DNA of 64,000 bases from JAVVHH01 sp964657565 (lineage in GTDB: Bacteria; Pseudomonadota; Alphaproteobacteria; Acetobacterales; Acetobacteraceae), in NCBI GenBank assembly GCA_964657565.1, contig CAZZVQ010000011.1:11125-75124 (forward strand), written 5' to 3'. The notes below the pieces were generated by a model that saw only the letters and a list, made by a program, of their open reading frames with translations, had not been told where the DNA came from and searched no databases. Of the stretch, positions 42,535 to 53,792 are shown piece by piece; the first letter of the stretch is position 1, and each line of letters opens with the position of its first letter. The position numbers and the translations under genes are program-made.

Positions 42535-43133
42535 AGGCTGCTCGCTGGCACGGCGCCCATGATCCATAGCACCCGCGCCGGGGTTTTGAGCGGGTTGTGG
42601 AAACTGTGCGGGTCCATGCTGTCGAACAAGAAGCTGTCGCCCTCCTGCAGCTGCGACGCGACGCCGGCGACCGTCAGCACCAGCTCGCCCTCGAGCACCA
42701 TGCCGCCCTTCTCCGCCGGGTAGCTCATCGGCTTGTCGGAGCTGGCGAAGGGAGGGATGTGCAGGATCATGAATTTGAGGCTCTGCGGGCCGCCGGGCGA
42801 GAGCAGCTCTTTCTTCAAGTGGCCGAGATCGAGCCACGGGCGGTCGTCCGCGCGGCGGACGAACGCGGCGTCCTGCGCCGGGCTGCGGGGCTCCTCGAAG
42901 AGCGCGCTGATCGGGGCGCCGAGCGCGGTGCGCAGTTGCGAGAGGATGCGGAGCGACGGATTGGCCTGGTCGCGCTCGATCTGGCTCAGCATGCCGACCG
43001 ACACGCCGGCCGCGATCCCCAGCTCCTGCAGCGTCATGCCCTTGGCGTGGCGAAGCGCGCGGATCGCCTTGCCGACGCGGGGCATGACATGCGGTTCAGG
43101 GGCCGGCGGGGTTGTCTGGAACGTGTCTGGCAA
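42531..43133 (-). CDS. XRE-family regulator with C-terminal cupin domain
   Basis: A 200-residue regulator: HTH at 20-75 (MTLQELGIAAGVSVGMLSQIERDQANPSLRIL) and a cupin at 110-195 (GGMVLEGELVLTV, PHSFHNPLKTPARVLWI). PuuR-like proteins of this build regulate polyamine or amino acid catabolism. TTG at 43133 is taken as start; an ATG at 43085 would drop 16 poorly conserved residues. First gene of the pot-like operon, divergent from the binding protein gene. Confidence 0.88.
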   Translation of the reverse strand: MPDTFQTTPPAPEPHVMPRVGKAIRALRHAKGMTLQELGIAAGVSVGMLSQIERDQANPSLRILSQLRTALGAPISALFEEPRSPAQDAAFVRRADDRPWLDLGHLKKELLSPGGPQSLKFMILHIPPFASSDKPMSYPAEKGGMVLEGELVLTVAGVASQLQEGDSFLFDSMDPHSFHNPLKTPARVLWIMGAVPASSL

Positions 43134-43227
43134 GCTTAAATCCAGGGTGAGAGCGATCCGACGGTTATTTCCATTATAATGAAATCTGCCCGATCACAAT
43201 CGTCAAACTGACTTGCACCGCCGTTGA

Positions 43228-43233
43228 TATAAT
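43228..43233 (+). promoter_or_regulatory. Candidate -10 box for the polyamine-type binding protein gene
   Basis: A perfect TATAAT overlaps the first possible ATG (43232) of the downstream gene, which favours the second ATG at 43271 as the true start. No good -35 was found at 17 bases. A second, palindromic ATTATAAT at 43173-43180 could serve the divergent regulator gene. Confidence 0.35.
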
Positions 43234-43270
43234 GAATAGGCTGCGATCCATTCTCACGGCGGGGCCATCG

Positions 43271-44302
43271 ATGCGCGCACGACAAGCAGTTTGGCTGGCG
43301 GCTCTGGCCGTTCTGGCAGTCCCGGCCGCAGCCGCATCGGCGGCCGATCTCACCGTCGGCGCATTCGGCGGCGTGTGGGAGCAGAGCCTGCGCAAATGCG
43401 TCGTTGCGCCGTTCGAGAAGCAGACCGGCAAGACGGTCGACGTCGTCCTCGGTACGCCCACGCAATGGCTGAACCAGATCGCCGCCAGCCCGGGTAAGCC
43501 GCCGCTCGACATCATCTACAACCCGACCGAAACCGCTTACGAGGCGATCGGCCGCGGGTTGGTCGACTCGTTCACCCCAGCGGAGGTGCCGAACGCTGGC
43601 GACGTGGTGCCGCGCTTCGCCGAAATGACCGGCGGCTATGGCGCGGTGCATAATTACGGCGCCATGGGCATCATCTACAATGCCAGCACGGTGAAGGATC
43701 CGCCCAAGGACTGGAAGGCGTTCGTCGAAGGCACCATCGCCGGCAAGTGGAAGGCCTCCATGCCGAGCGTGAACTACCCGAGCGGGGGCTTTACGGTGTC
43801 TATCTGGTCGATGGCCAAGACGTTCGGCGGCGATGTCAACAACATCCAGCCGGGTCTGGCCAAGGTCAAGGAGATGCAGCAATCGGGCAATCTGCAGTTC
43901 TGGACCGATCCCAACAGCGTGCTGAACGGGCTGAAGGGCGGCGACATCGACATGGCGATGTACTGGGACGGGCGCGCCTATTCCTTCATCGATGACGGCA
44001 ATCCCGAATTCAAATACTACTCGCCCGAGCCCGGTGTCGTCGTGGCGCTGACATGGATCCAGAAGGTCAAGAACAGCTCGCCGCTCGGCTTCCAATTCGC
44101 CAACTTCGCCCTCAGTGCTTCAGCGCAATCCTGTTTCGGCAGCGCCATCCGCTACGGCATGGCCAACAAGGACGCCACCTTCGACCCCAAGATCGCCCAC
44201 GAGATCACGCCCGTCACCGTCCTGGTGGTGCCGCCGTATAAGGAAATCGTGCCCAAGCAGGCGGCCTGGATCGAGGCCTGGAACAAGCAGATCGGGCGCT
44301 GA
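43271..44302 (+). CDS. Polyamine/spermidine-type ABC transporter substrate-binding protein (PotD-like)
   Basis: A 343-residue periplasmic protein with a Sec signal (VWLAALAVLAVPAAAASA) and family 1/PotD-like mature sequence: LTVGAFGGVWEQSLRKCVVAPFEKQTGKTV, YNPTETAYEAIGRGLVD and MYWDGRAYSFIDDG. It serves the divergent pot-like permeases and is followed after two bases by hyuA, so the imported compound may be a substrate of HyuAB. The ATG at 43232 would add 13 residues. Confidence 0.88.
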   Translation: MRARQAVWLAALAVLAVPAAAASAADLTVGAFGGVWEQSLRKCVVAPFEKQTGKTVDVVLGTPTQWLNQIAASPGKPPLDIIYNPTETAYEAIGRGLVDSFTPAEVPNAGDVVPRFAEMTGGYGAVHNYGAMGIIYNASTVKDPPKDWKAFVEGTIAGKWKASMPSVNYPSGGFTVSIWSMAKTFGGDVNNIQPGLAKVKEMQQSGNLQFWTDPNSVLNGLKGGDIDMAMYWDGRAYSFIDDGNPEFKYYSPEPGVVVALTWIQKVKNSSPLGFQFANFALSASAQSCFGSAIRYGMANKDATFDPKIAHEITPVTVLVVPPYKEIVPKQAAWIEAWNKQIGR

Positions 44303-44304
44303 CC

Positions 44305-46350
44305 GTGGGATACCGCGTCGGCGTGGACATCGGCGGATCGTTCACCGACTTCGCCGTGTTCGACGAAGAGACGCGCGCCGTGAGCAGCCTGAAAGTGTTC
44401 TCCCGCCCCGACGAGCCCGGCGCCGAGGTGCTGGAGGGCATAAGGCTGCTCGGCGAGCGGCACGGCATCCCGGCCGACGCCATCACCTATTTCACCCACG
44501 GCACCACCGTCGGCATCAACACCGTCATCCAGCGCAAGGGGCTGCTTCTGGCGCTGTTCACCACCGAGCATTTCCGCGATGTGCTGGAACTCGCCCGGCT
44601 GAAGATCCCCGACATGTACAGCCTGCTGTCCAAGCGCCCGGTGCCGCTGATCCCGCGGCACATGGTGTGGGGCATTCCCGGCCGCGTCGGTGCCGACGGC
44701 GCCGAGATCGAAGCGATGGACGAGGCGGCAGTCGAACGGGCCGTGGCGGCGGCGCAGGCAGCCGGGGCGGAGGGCATCGTCATCGGCCTGCTGCACGCCT
44801 ACCGCAACGGCGCGCACGAGCAGGCGGCCAAGGCGGTGGTGGAACGCGTGGCGCCGGGTCTGCCGGTGTTCTGCTCCTCGGAGACCTGGCCGATCATCCG
44901 CGAATACGAGCGCACCATCACCGCCGTGATCGGCGGCTACGTGCAGCCGCGGGTCGCGCATTATCTCACCTCGCTGCAGGCCGCCTTGAAGCAGGTCGGC
45001 GTGCGGCCGGAGCCGCGGCTGACCAAGTCCAATGGCGGCGTGATGACGGCCGAGCAGGGCAAGGCCGAGTGCGTGCAGATGATCCTGTCGGGCACCGCCT
45101 CCGGCGTGATCGGCGCCGCCTACGTGGCCGAAGTCTCCGGCCTGCCGCGCTGCATGAGCCTCGACATCGGCGGCACCAGTGCCGACGTGGCCATCATCAC
45201 GGACGGGCAGCCGCGCTACGGCACCGGCGAGCGGATCGGCGACTTCCAGATCTTCGTGCCGTCGGTCTCGGTCAGCTCGATCGGCGAGGGCGGCGGCTCC
45301 ATCGCCAGCGTCGACCGGCTGGGCGTGCTGAAAGTGGGGCCGGAGAGCGCCGGGTCGCGGCCGGGCCCGGCCTGCTACGGACGCGGCGGCACGCGGCCCA
45401 CCATTACGGACGCATTCGCCGCCTGCGGCATGGTCGGGCTCGCCGACGTGGGCTATGGCGCCGTCACCGTCGACCCGGAGCGGGCGCGGGCCGCCATCGC
45501 GCCGCTGGCGGAGCAATTGGGCCTGACCGTCGAGCAGACGGCCGAGGCCATCATCCGCATCGCGGTCAGCGGCATGTATTCCGACGTCAGCGGGTTGGTG
45601 TCGCGCTTCGGCATCGATCCACGGGAATATGCCTGCCTCGCCTTTGGCGGGGCAGGTCCGATGATGGGCTGTTTCCTGGCGCGCGAACTCAACATGGCCG
45701 AGATCGTGGTCCCACCCGCGCCCGGGGTGCTCAGCGCCATGGGCGGCCTCATCGCCGACCTGCGCAACGACTTCATCCAGACGCTGTATGCCGATCTCGA
45801 CGCGGCGGCGGCCGCCACGATGCGCGATGCATTCTGCCAGTTGCGCGACCGTGCGCTGGCCTGGCTGCGCGGGGAGGCGGGCGCCGAGGCACCGTATCGG
45901 CTCGCCTACTCCGCGGAGATGCGCTACCGCGGCCAAGCCTTCGAGCTGGATACCCCATTCGAACCCGGCGCCGTCGAGGCCGCCGACCCGGCGCAACTGG
46001 CCGAGGCGTTCCATGCGGCGCATGAAGAGGTCTACGGCCACGCCGACCGCGCGGCACCGTTGCAGGTGATCTCCATCCGGCTGGTGATCAGCGGCGAGAC
46101 CGACAAGCCGGCGCTGCCGCGGCAGAGCAAGGTCGATGAGCGTGCGCCAGTGTATCAGCAGGCCTCGGTCTGGATGGATGGCGCCCAGCGCGATGCCGCC
46201 GTGTTGCGCCGCGCCGACCTGCGCCATGGCCACGCCTTCTCCGGCCCGGCGATCGTGACGCAGGACGATTGCACCACGGTCGTGCCACCCGGTTTCGGCG
46301 TGACCGTTGACGAATACGCCAACCTGCGCATCAAGCTGGAGGCAGCATGA
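44305..46350 (+). CDS. hyuA: Hydantoinase/5-oxoprolinase subunit A (HyuA-like)
   Basis: A 681-residue protein with the ASKHA-type ATP-binding N-terminus (VGVDIGGSFTDFAVFD), FTHGTTVGINTVIQRKG, LDIGGTSADVAII and the HyuA C-terminus. HyuA/HyuB together cleave cyclic amide or related bonds with ATP (N-methylhydantoin, 5-oxoproline, acetone carboxylase relatives). Exact substrate unknown. GTG start; ends in an ATGA overlap with hyuB. Confidence 0.9.
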   Translation: MGYRVGVDIGGSFTDFAVFDEETRAVSSLKVFSRPDEPGAEVLEGIRLLGERHGIPADAITYFTHGTTVGINTVIQRKGLLLALFTTEHFRDVLELARLKIPDMYSLLSKRPVPLIPRHMVWGIPGRVGADGAEIEAMDEAAVERAVAAAQAAGAEGIVIGLLHAYRNGAHEQAAKAVVERVAPGLPVFCSSETWPIIREYERTITAVIGGYVQPRVAHYLTSLQAALKQVGVRPEPRLTKSNGGVMTAEQGKAECVQMILSGTASGVIGAAYVAEVSGLPRCMSLDIGGTSADVAIITDGQPRYGTGERIGDFQIFVPSVSVSSIGEGGGSIASVDRLGVLKVGPESAGSRPGPACYGRGGTRPTITDAFAACGMVGLADVGYGAVTVDPERARAAIAPLAEQLGLTVEQTAEAIIRIAVSGMYSDVSGLVSRFGIDPREYACLAFGGAGPMMGCFLARELNMAEIVVPPAPGVLSAMGGLIADLRNDFIQTLYADLDAAAAATMRDAFCQLRDRALAWLRGEAGAEAPYRLAYSAEMRYRGQAFELDTPFEPGAVEAADPAQLAEAFHAAHEEVYGHADRAAPLQVISIRLVISGETDKPALPRQSKVDERAPVYQQASVWMDGAQRDAAVLRRADLRHGHAFSGPAIVTQDDCTTVVPPGFGVTVDEYANLRIKLEAA

Positions 46351-48365
46351 CGCTCGACAACGCTAATCTGCAGGTGCTGGCCAATTACTGCGCCGCCGCT
46401 GCCGAGAGCATGGGCTGGACGCTGATGCGCACCGCCCACTCCACCTTCGTCAAGGAGACTGAGGATTTCTCCTGCCAGGTGCTGACGCCGGAGGGGCTCA
46501 CCGTCGCGTCGCCGAAGACGTTCGGCGCGACCTGGTACACCGGCCTCGACTATGGCGGCGTGATCGGGCGCTTCGACTACCGCGAGGGCGACATCTGCAT
46601 CACCAGCGACCCCTATGCGGGCCATGTCGCGACCCATACGCCGGACGTGCATATGTGGAAGCCGGTGTTCCGCGACGGCCGCCTGGTGTGCTTCGTCGGC
46701 AACCACATCCACAACACCGATGTCGGCGGCGCCGTGCCGGCCACGCTGTCGCGAACGCTCACCGAGATCCATCAGGAAGGCTTGCGCATCCCGCCGATGC
46801 GGCTGCAACGCGACGGCGTGATGAACGCGGACCTGCTGGCCATCATTTCCCGCAACGTGCGGATGCCGGAGCAGAACTGGGGCGACCTCAATGCCCAGAT
46901 TGCCTGCGTCAATGTCGGCGAACGCAAGGTGCACGAGATCATCGACCGATTCGGGCTCGAACCGTTCAGCACCGGGCTGTCCGCGCTGCTGGACTATGCC
47001 GAGCGCCAATCCCGCGCGCTGATCGCCAGCCTGCCCGATGGCGAGTGGTTCTTCGCCGACTACGCCGACGAGGATTCCGCCGGCGGCTATCCCGTGCGGA
47101 TCGCCGTCACGCTGCGTATCCATGGCGACAGCCTCACGCTCGACTTCACCGGCAGCGACCCGCAACTGGTGTCGTCGCTGAACATGCCGACCGGCGGCCT
47201 GGAGCGGCATTCGCTGGCGATGGTGGGCTTGGTCTATGCGCTCTACACGCTGGACCCGACGCTAACGCTGAATTACGGCCTGGTGCGCCCGGTGCGCGCC
47301 ATCATGCCGGCGGGTACCGTGATGCACGCGATCGAGCCGGCTGCGGTGGGGATGCGCTCGTTGCTGAACAACGTGTGTCAGACCGCGGTGATCGGCGCGT
47401 TCGCCCGCGCGCTGCCGGACCGGCTGCCGGCATCGCCCGCCAACGGGCTGAGCCTGATGAACGTCAAGACCGCGACCAAATCGGGGCGCATGGTGATGGC
47501 GTCGATCGGCCCGGTCGGCGGTGGCGCCGGGGGCGGACCGGCGGCGGATGGGGCAGAGGGCTCCGGTGCGAACATGTCGTTCCTGAAGAACACGCCGGTG
47601 GAGATCAACGAGGCGGAGATGCCGGTGCGGATCCGCCGCTACGGTCTGGTGCCCGATACGGCCGGGCCGGGCCGGTGGCGCGGCGGCTCGGCGCTGGAGA
47701 TGGAGTTCCAGGTGTTCGCGCCGCAGACGATGGTCACGGCCCGCAACCGCGACCGCACCGTGTTCTCCGCCTGGGGACTGGCGGGCGGCGGCGCGGGCGC
47801 CTCGTCGCGCTTCGCCAAGAACCCGGACAGCCCGGCCGTGGTCGAACTCGGCTCGACCGACGTGGTCGGCTGCGACCCCGGCGACGTCATCCTCATCCAG
47901 GGGCCCGGCGGTGGCGGCTACGGCAACCCGCTCGAGCGCCCGGTGCCCGAGGTGCTGGCCGATGTGGCCAGCGGATTGCTGACCGCCGCGCGCGCGCGGG
48001 AGGAGTATGGCGTGGTGGTCGCCGGGAGCGGCGTGGACGAGGCCGCCACCGCCCGGTTGCGCGGCGAGATGGGGCGCAAGCGCACCACGAGCGAGTTTGG
48101 CCACGGCCCGGGCCGGCGCGGGTTCGAGGCGGTCTGGACCCCGGCGCGCTATGACATGCTGACCCGGTTGCTGGCGGCGCTGCCGGTCACGTGGCGCTTC
48201 TTCGTCAAGCACCGGCTGTTCGCGGCCTTGGCGGGCCGAGTGGCGCCCCTGGATGGCGGTGCGGCCGACGTGGTGCGGGCGTATGCGGCCCTGGCGACCG
48301 GCTTTGCCGATCTGCCGCCCCCGCCCGCCGACTTGGTGGCCCAGTTCGCCACCGCGGCCGAGTGA
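46347..48365 (+). CDS. hyuB: Hydantoinase/5-oxoprolinase subunit B (HyuB-like)
   Basis: A 672-residue protein: AESMGWTLMRTAHSTFVKETEDFSC, DPYAGHVATHTPDVHMWKPVF and FVGNHIHNTDVGG carry the likely metal-binding histidines. The C-terminal GPGGGGYGNPLERP is diagnostic of HyuB. It is longer than many HyuB proteins by about 100 C-terminal residues without an assigned domain. Four-base overlap with hyuA indicates coupled synthesis of a heteromer. Confidence 0.9.
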   Translation: MTLDNANLQVLANYCAAAAESMGWTLMRTAHSTFVKETEDFSCQVLTPEGLTVASPKTFGATWYTGLDYGGVIGRFDYREGDICITSDPYAGHVATHTPDVHMWKPVFRDGRLVCFVGNHIHNTDVGGAVPATLSRTLTEIHQEGLRIPPMRLQRDGVMNADLLAIISRNVRMPEQNWGDLNAQIACVNVGERKVHEIIDRFGLEPFSTGLSALLDYAERQSRALIASLPDGEWFFADYADEDSAGGYPVRIAVTLRIHGDSLTLDFTGSDPQLVSSLNMPTGGLERHSLAMVGLVYALYTLDPTLTLNYGLVRPVRAIMPAGTVMHAIEPAAVGMRSLLNNVCQTAVIGAFARALPDRLPASPANGLSLMNVKTATKSGRMVMASIGPVGGGAGGGPAADGAEGSGANMSFLKNTPVEINEAEMPVRIRRYGLVPDTAGPGRWRGGSALEMEFQVFAPQTMVTARNRDRTVFSAWGLAGGGAGASSRFAKNPDSPAVVELGSTDVVGCDPGDVILIQGPGGGGYGNPLERPVPEVLADVASGLLTAARAREEYGVVVAGSGVDEAATARLRGEMGRKRTTSEFGHGPGRRGFEAVWTPARYDMLTRLLAALPVTWRFFVKHRLFAALAGRVAPLDGGAADVVRAYAALATGFADLPPPPADLVAQFATAAE

Positions 48366-48370
48366 CGGCG

Positions 48371-48730
48371 TCATCGTGGACGGGCCATCGTCGCGGCGAG
48401 GACGCAACCGACCAGGGTCGGGGCAAGGAACTGCCACATACTGGCGGTGTCCCACTCTATCGGCAGCCAGCCGCGCCACCAGAACGGCCCCACCGTGCGC
48501 AGACCTGCCGCGAATTTCAGGGCGAATTCATACTCCATCTTCTCCCGCCCCCACCAGAACCCGGCAGAAACGGCCGCGCCGATCCACCAGGCACACCGCA
48601 CTTTCGCCAACCGTAGTGGGAGCGCGACGACCAGTTGGATGCAGAGTCCGAGGATGACATGGGCGAGCCACGCATAAGGCGTGAAGAACCGACCGAGCTG
48701 ATCGAGCAGGACGACGGCGTCCTTGGTCAT
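48371..48730 (-). CDS. Small membrane protein of unknown function
   Basis: A 119-residue protein with two or three hydrophobic segments (AWLAHVILGLCIQLVVALPL, CAWWIGAAVSAGFWWG, LAPTLVGCVLAATM) and a tryptophan-rich C-terminal half. I do not recognise a family name. It is convergent with hyuB (five-base gap) and divergent from the PhzF-like gene. Confidence 0.7.
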   Translation of the reverse strand: MTKDAVVLLDQLGRFFTPYAWLAHVILGLCIQLVVALPLRLAKVRCAWWIGAAVSAGFWWGREKMEYEFALKFAAGLRTVGPFWWRGWLPIEWDTASMWQFLAPTLVGCVLAATMARPR

Positions 48731-48812
48731 GGCAATTGTCGCACCATCGAGGCGTGCCCGGCTAGCATGGGATGGTGCGCGGGTATACTTCGCCGACCGA
48801 CAAGGATCAGAG

Positions 48813-49664
48813 ATGACGAACCCCGAGAACGCGCATTCCTTCTATCAGGTCGACGTCTTCGCCAGCCAACCCTTGCGAGGTAACCCGCTGGCGGTCGTCG
48901 TTGGCGCCGACGATTTGACTGACGCGCAAATGTCCAGCTTCGCGAATTGGACCAATCTGAGCGAAACGACCTTCCTGCTCGAGCCCCGCACCCCCAACGC
49001 CGACTATCGGGTCCGGATCTTCACGCCGCAGCGCGAGTTGCCGTTCGCCGGCCATCCGACGCTGGGAAGCTGCCACGTTTGGTTGGCCGCGGGTGGCGCG
49101 CCTCGGGGCGAGGACATCGTCCAGGAATGCGAGGCCGGGCTGGTGCGGATCCGGCGTGAGGCGGGCCGGCTCGCGTTTGCGGCGCCGCCGCTGCTGCGCG
49201 CGGGACCGCTGGAGGCCGATATCCTCGCCACGGCGACGCGCGGGCTCGGGCTTGCCGCGGCCGACATCGTCGCCTCGCGGTGGATCGACAACGGACCGGG
49301 CTGGCTGGGTCTGCTGCTGCGCTCCCGCGACGCCGTGTTGTCGGTGCGCCCGGACTATGTCGCGCTCGGCGGCCTCAAGGTCGGCATCGTGGGCCCCGGT
49401 AGCGCGGGCGATCCGGAACGGGACACCCAGTACGAGGTGCGCGCCTTCACCAGCAGCTACGAGGATCCCGTGACGGGCAGCCTGAACGCCAGCGTCGCGC
49501 AGTGGTTGATCGGCGACGGGATCGTGCCGCCCGTCTACGTCGCGAGTCAGGGGACCGCGCTGGGCCGGTTGGGGCGGATCCACATCCGGCAAGCCGAAGG
49601 TGAGATCTGGGTCGGCGGTGACGTCACGACGTGCATCCAGGGCACGCTGGCTTGCTGGGGGTGA
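48813..49664 (+). CDS. PhzF-family isomerase
   Basis: A 283-residue protein with the PhzF start FYQVDVFASQPLRGNPLAVV, catalytic Glu51 in TNLSETTFLL, and RIFTPQRELPFAGHPTLGS; the second half has EDPVTGSLNAS. PhzF-fold enzymes isomerise or epimerise small acids; only phenazine producers use it for phenazines and no such genes are present. I chose the ATG at 48813 because the upstream 30 residues are not family-like. Confidence 0.88.
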   Translation: MTNPENAHSFYQVDVFASQPLRGNPLAVVVGADDLTDAQMSSFANWTNLSETTFLLEPRTPNADYRVRIFTPQRELPFAGHPTLGSCHVWLAAGGAPRGEDIVQECEAGLVRIRREAGRLAFAAPPLLRAGPLEADILATATRGLGLAAADIVASRWIDNGPGWLGLLLRSRDAVLSVRPDYVALGGLKVGIVGPGSAGDPERDTQYEVRAFTSSYEDPVTGSLNASVAQWLIGDGIVPPVYVASQGTALGRLGRIHIRQAEGEIWVGGDVTTCIQGTLACWG

Positions 49665-49666
49665 GA

Positions 49667-51711
<2,045 letters not shown>

Positions 51712-51715
<4 letters not shown>

Positions 51716-52593
51716 GAGAGGCCCGAGCGTGGGTCGAGCCAGTCGCGGACGCCGTCGCCGAGGAAGTTGAAGCCGAGCACGACGGTCAGGATCGCCAGGC
51801 CGGGGAAGGCGGCGACCCACCATTGCTGCACGAGTTCGCGGCCCTCGGCGACCATGGCGCCCCATTCGGCGGTCGGCGGCACCGTGCCGAGCCCCAAGAA
51901 CGACAGCCCGGCGAAGGTGATGATGGCGTTGCCGACATCCAGCGTGAGCAACACGACGAGCGGGCCGACCGCGTTGGGGATGATATGGCGGCCGAGGATG
52001 CGGCCGGGTCCGTAGCCGGCGATCAGGGCGGCCTCGACATATTCGCGGGCGCGCTGCTGCAGCACGAGCGAGCGGGCCAGGCGGGCGAATTTGGGCCACC
52101 AGACGATCAGGATGGCGATGATGGTGTTGGTGGTGCCGATGCCGAGTGCGGCGGCGATGGCGAGCGCGAGGATGATCGGCGGGAAGCAGAGGACGAGGTC
52201 GGTGAAGCGCATCAGCACTTCTTCCAGCCAGCCGCCGGCATAGGCGGCGATGCCGCCGATCAGCGTGCCGACGATGCCGCCGATCAGGACGACGACGATA
52301 CCGGTGAACAGCGAGATGCGGGCCCCGTAGATGAGGCGGCTGAGGACATCGCGGCCGAGCTCGTCGGTGCCGAGCAGGTGGGCGGCGCCCGGCGGTTGCA
52401 GGCGGACGCTGACGTCGACGGCGTCCGGCGGGAACGGGGCGATGAGCGGCGCGGCCACCGCGAGGACGATCCAGGCCAGGACCAGCAAGCCGCCGAGCGC
52501 GGGCAGGCCGTAGCGGCGCTGCCAACTGCGGTAGCGCGCCCAGCGGCCCGGCCTCGCCCCGACCGGCCGCAGGCCGGCGACGGAAGCGCTCAT
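51712..52593 (-). CDS. Peptide ABC transporter permease DppC-like
   Basis: A 293-residue permease: short cytoplasmic N-terminus, APLIAPFPPDAVDVSVRLQPPGAAHLLGTDELGRDVLSRL, and the EAA loop YVEAALIAGYGPGRILGRHIIPN. Standard DppC/OppC length and features. It lies 52 bases after dppB. Confidence 0.92.
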
Positions 52594-52645
52594 GGTCGCA
52601 CCCTTTCCACAACCCCGTCGCCGGCAATGACGGTTTGAGGCAAGC

Positions 52646-53656
52646 TCATTGGCGCACCCGGGGGTCGAGCAGCGCGTAGCTGAGGTCGATCAGCAGGTTG
52701 ATGACGAGATAGACGACCGCCACGATCAGGGTGATGCCCATGATGGCCGGGAAGTCGAGCGTCGCGGCACTTTGGAACGTGTAGCGGCCGAGGCCCGGCC
52801 AGGAGAACACGGTTTCGGTCATGACGGCGCCCGTCAGCAGGTTGGCGTAGGCGAGGCCGCCGAGGGTGACGATCGGGATCATGGCGTTCGGCAGCACATG
52901 GCCGATGATGACCGCTTTCTCCCGCAATCCCTTGGCTCGGCCCATGCGGACATAATCCTGGCGCAGGCATTCGAGCATGCTGGCCCGGGTCGTGCGCGTG
53001 ATCAGCCCCAGCGTGGCGGCGGCGAGCACGATGACGGGGAGCACGAGGTGGGAGGCGGCGTCCTTGAAGCCCTCCCAGTCGCCGGATCGCGCGTAGTCCC
53101 ACAGAAAGAACCCGGTGCCGTTCTCGGGCGGGAAGCTGATCGGGTCCAGCCGGCCGGGGCCGGGCGCCCAGGCGAGTTGACCGTAGAAGACGGCCAGCAC
53201 GATGAAGGCGAGCCAGAAGGTCGGGGCGGAGACGCCCATGAGGGAGATCATGCGGGCCAGGTGGTCGATCCAGCTATCGCGGCGCACGGCGGCCAGGATG
53301 CCGAGCGGGATGCCGACCACGAGTGCGAGCAGGAAGGCGATGGTCGCCAGTTCCAGCGTGGCGGGCGCGTAGTCCCGGATGTCTTCCAGCACCGGCCGGT
53401 GCGAGGTGATCGAGACGCCGAGATTGCCGTGCAGCAGGTCGCGCAGGAAGACGAAGTAGCGCTCCCATAAGGGCAGATCGAGCCCGAACTCGTGTCGCCA
53501 GCGGGCGACGAAGGCCGGGTCGGAGGCGGCCTGGTCGCCGAGTTGGGCGAGCACGGGGTCGCCGGGGACGGTGTTGGCGATGAGGAAGATCGCAAGCGTC
53601 GCCAGCAGCGCCATGCCGAACACGGTCGCCAAGCGAGATGCCATGAAGCGCAGCAT
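52646..53656 (-). CDS. Peptide ABC transporter permease DppB-like
   Basis: A 336-residue permease starting MLRFMASRLATVFGMALLATLAIFLIANTVPGDPV, with YVRMGRAKGLREKAVIIGHVLPNAMIPIVTLGG as EAA loop. ATG at 53656 has AAGGGGG upstream. It is divergent from the dipeptide-type binding protein gene with 136 bases between. Confidence 0.92.
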   Translation of the reverse strand: MLRFMASRLATVFGMALLATLAIFLIANTVPGDPVLAQLGDQAASDPAFVARWRHEFGLDLPLWERYFVFLRDLLHGNLGVSITSHRPVLEDIRDYAPATLELATIAFLLALVVGIPLGILAAVRRDSWIDHLARMISLMGVSAPTFWLAFIVLAVFYGQLAWAPGPGRLDPISFPPENGTGFFLWDYARSGDWEGFKDAASHLVLPVIVLAAATLGLITRTTRASMLECLRQDYVRMGRAKGLREKAVIIGHVLPNAMIPIVTLGGLAYANLLTGAVMTETVFSWPGLGRYTFQSAATLDFPAIMGITLIVAVVYLVINLLIDLSYALLDPRVRQ

Positions 53657-53792
53657 CGACGGTCCCCCTTCCCGGACGGCCTCGTTGGGCGCCCACCTGA
53701 CCTTGTAGGAAGCGGGGTGACTTCGCGTCAAATTCTCCGTAGCGTTTTCCAAGAGCTGACCGCAGCAAGCGGCGCAATCGAGGAACGCCATC

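Noticed and set aside
44152..46233. 693-codon minus-strand frame opposite hyuA
   Set aside because: Shadow frame with no domain motifs; hyuA has the ASKHA motifs in the correct frame.
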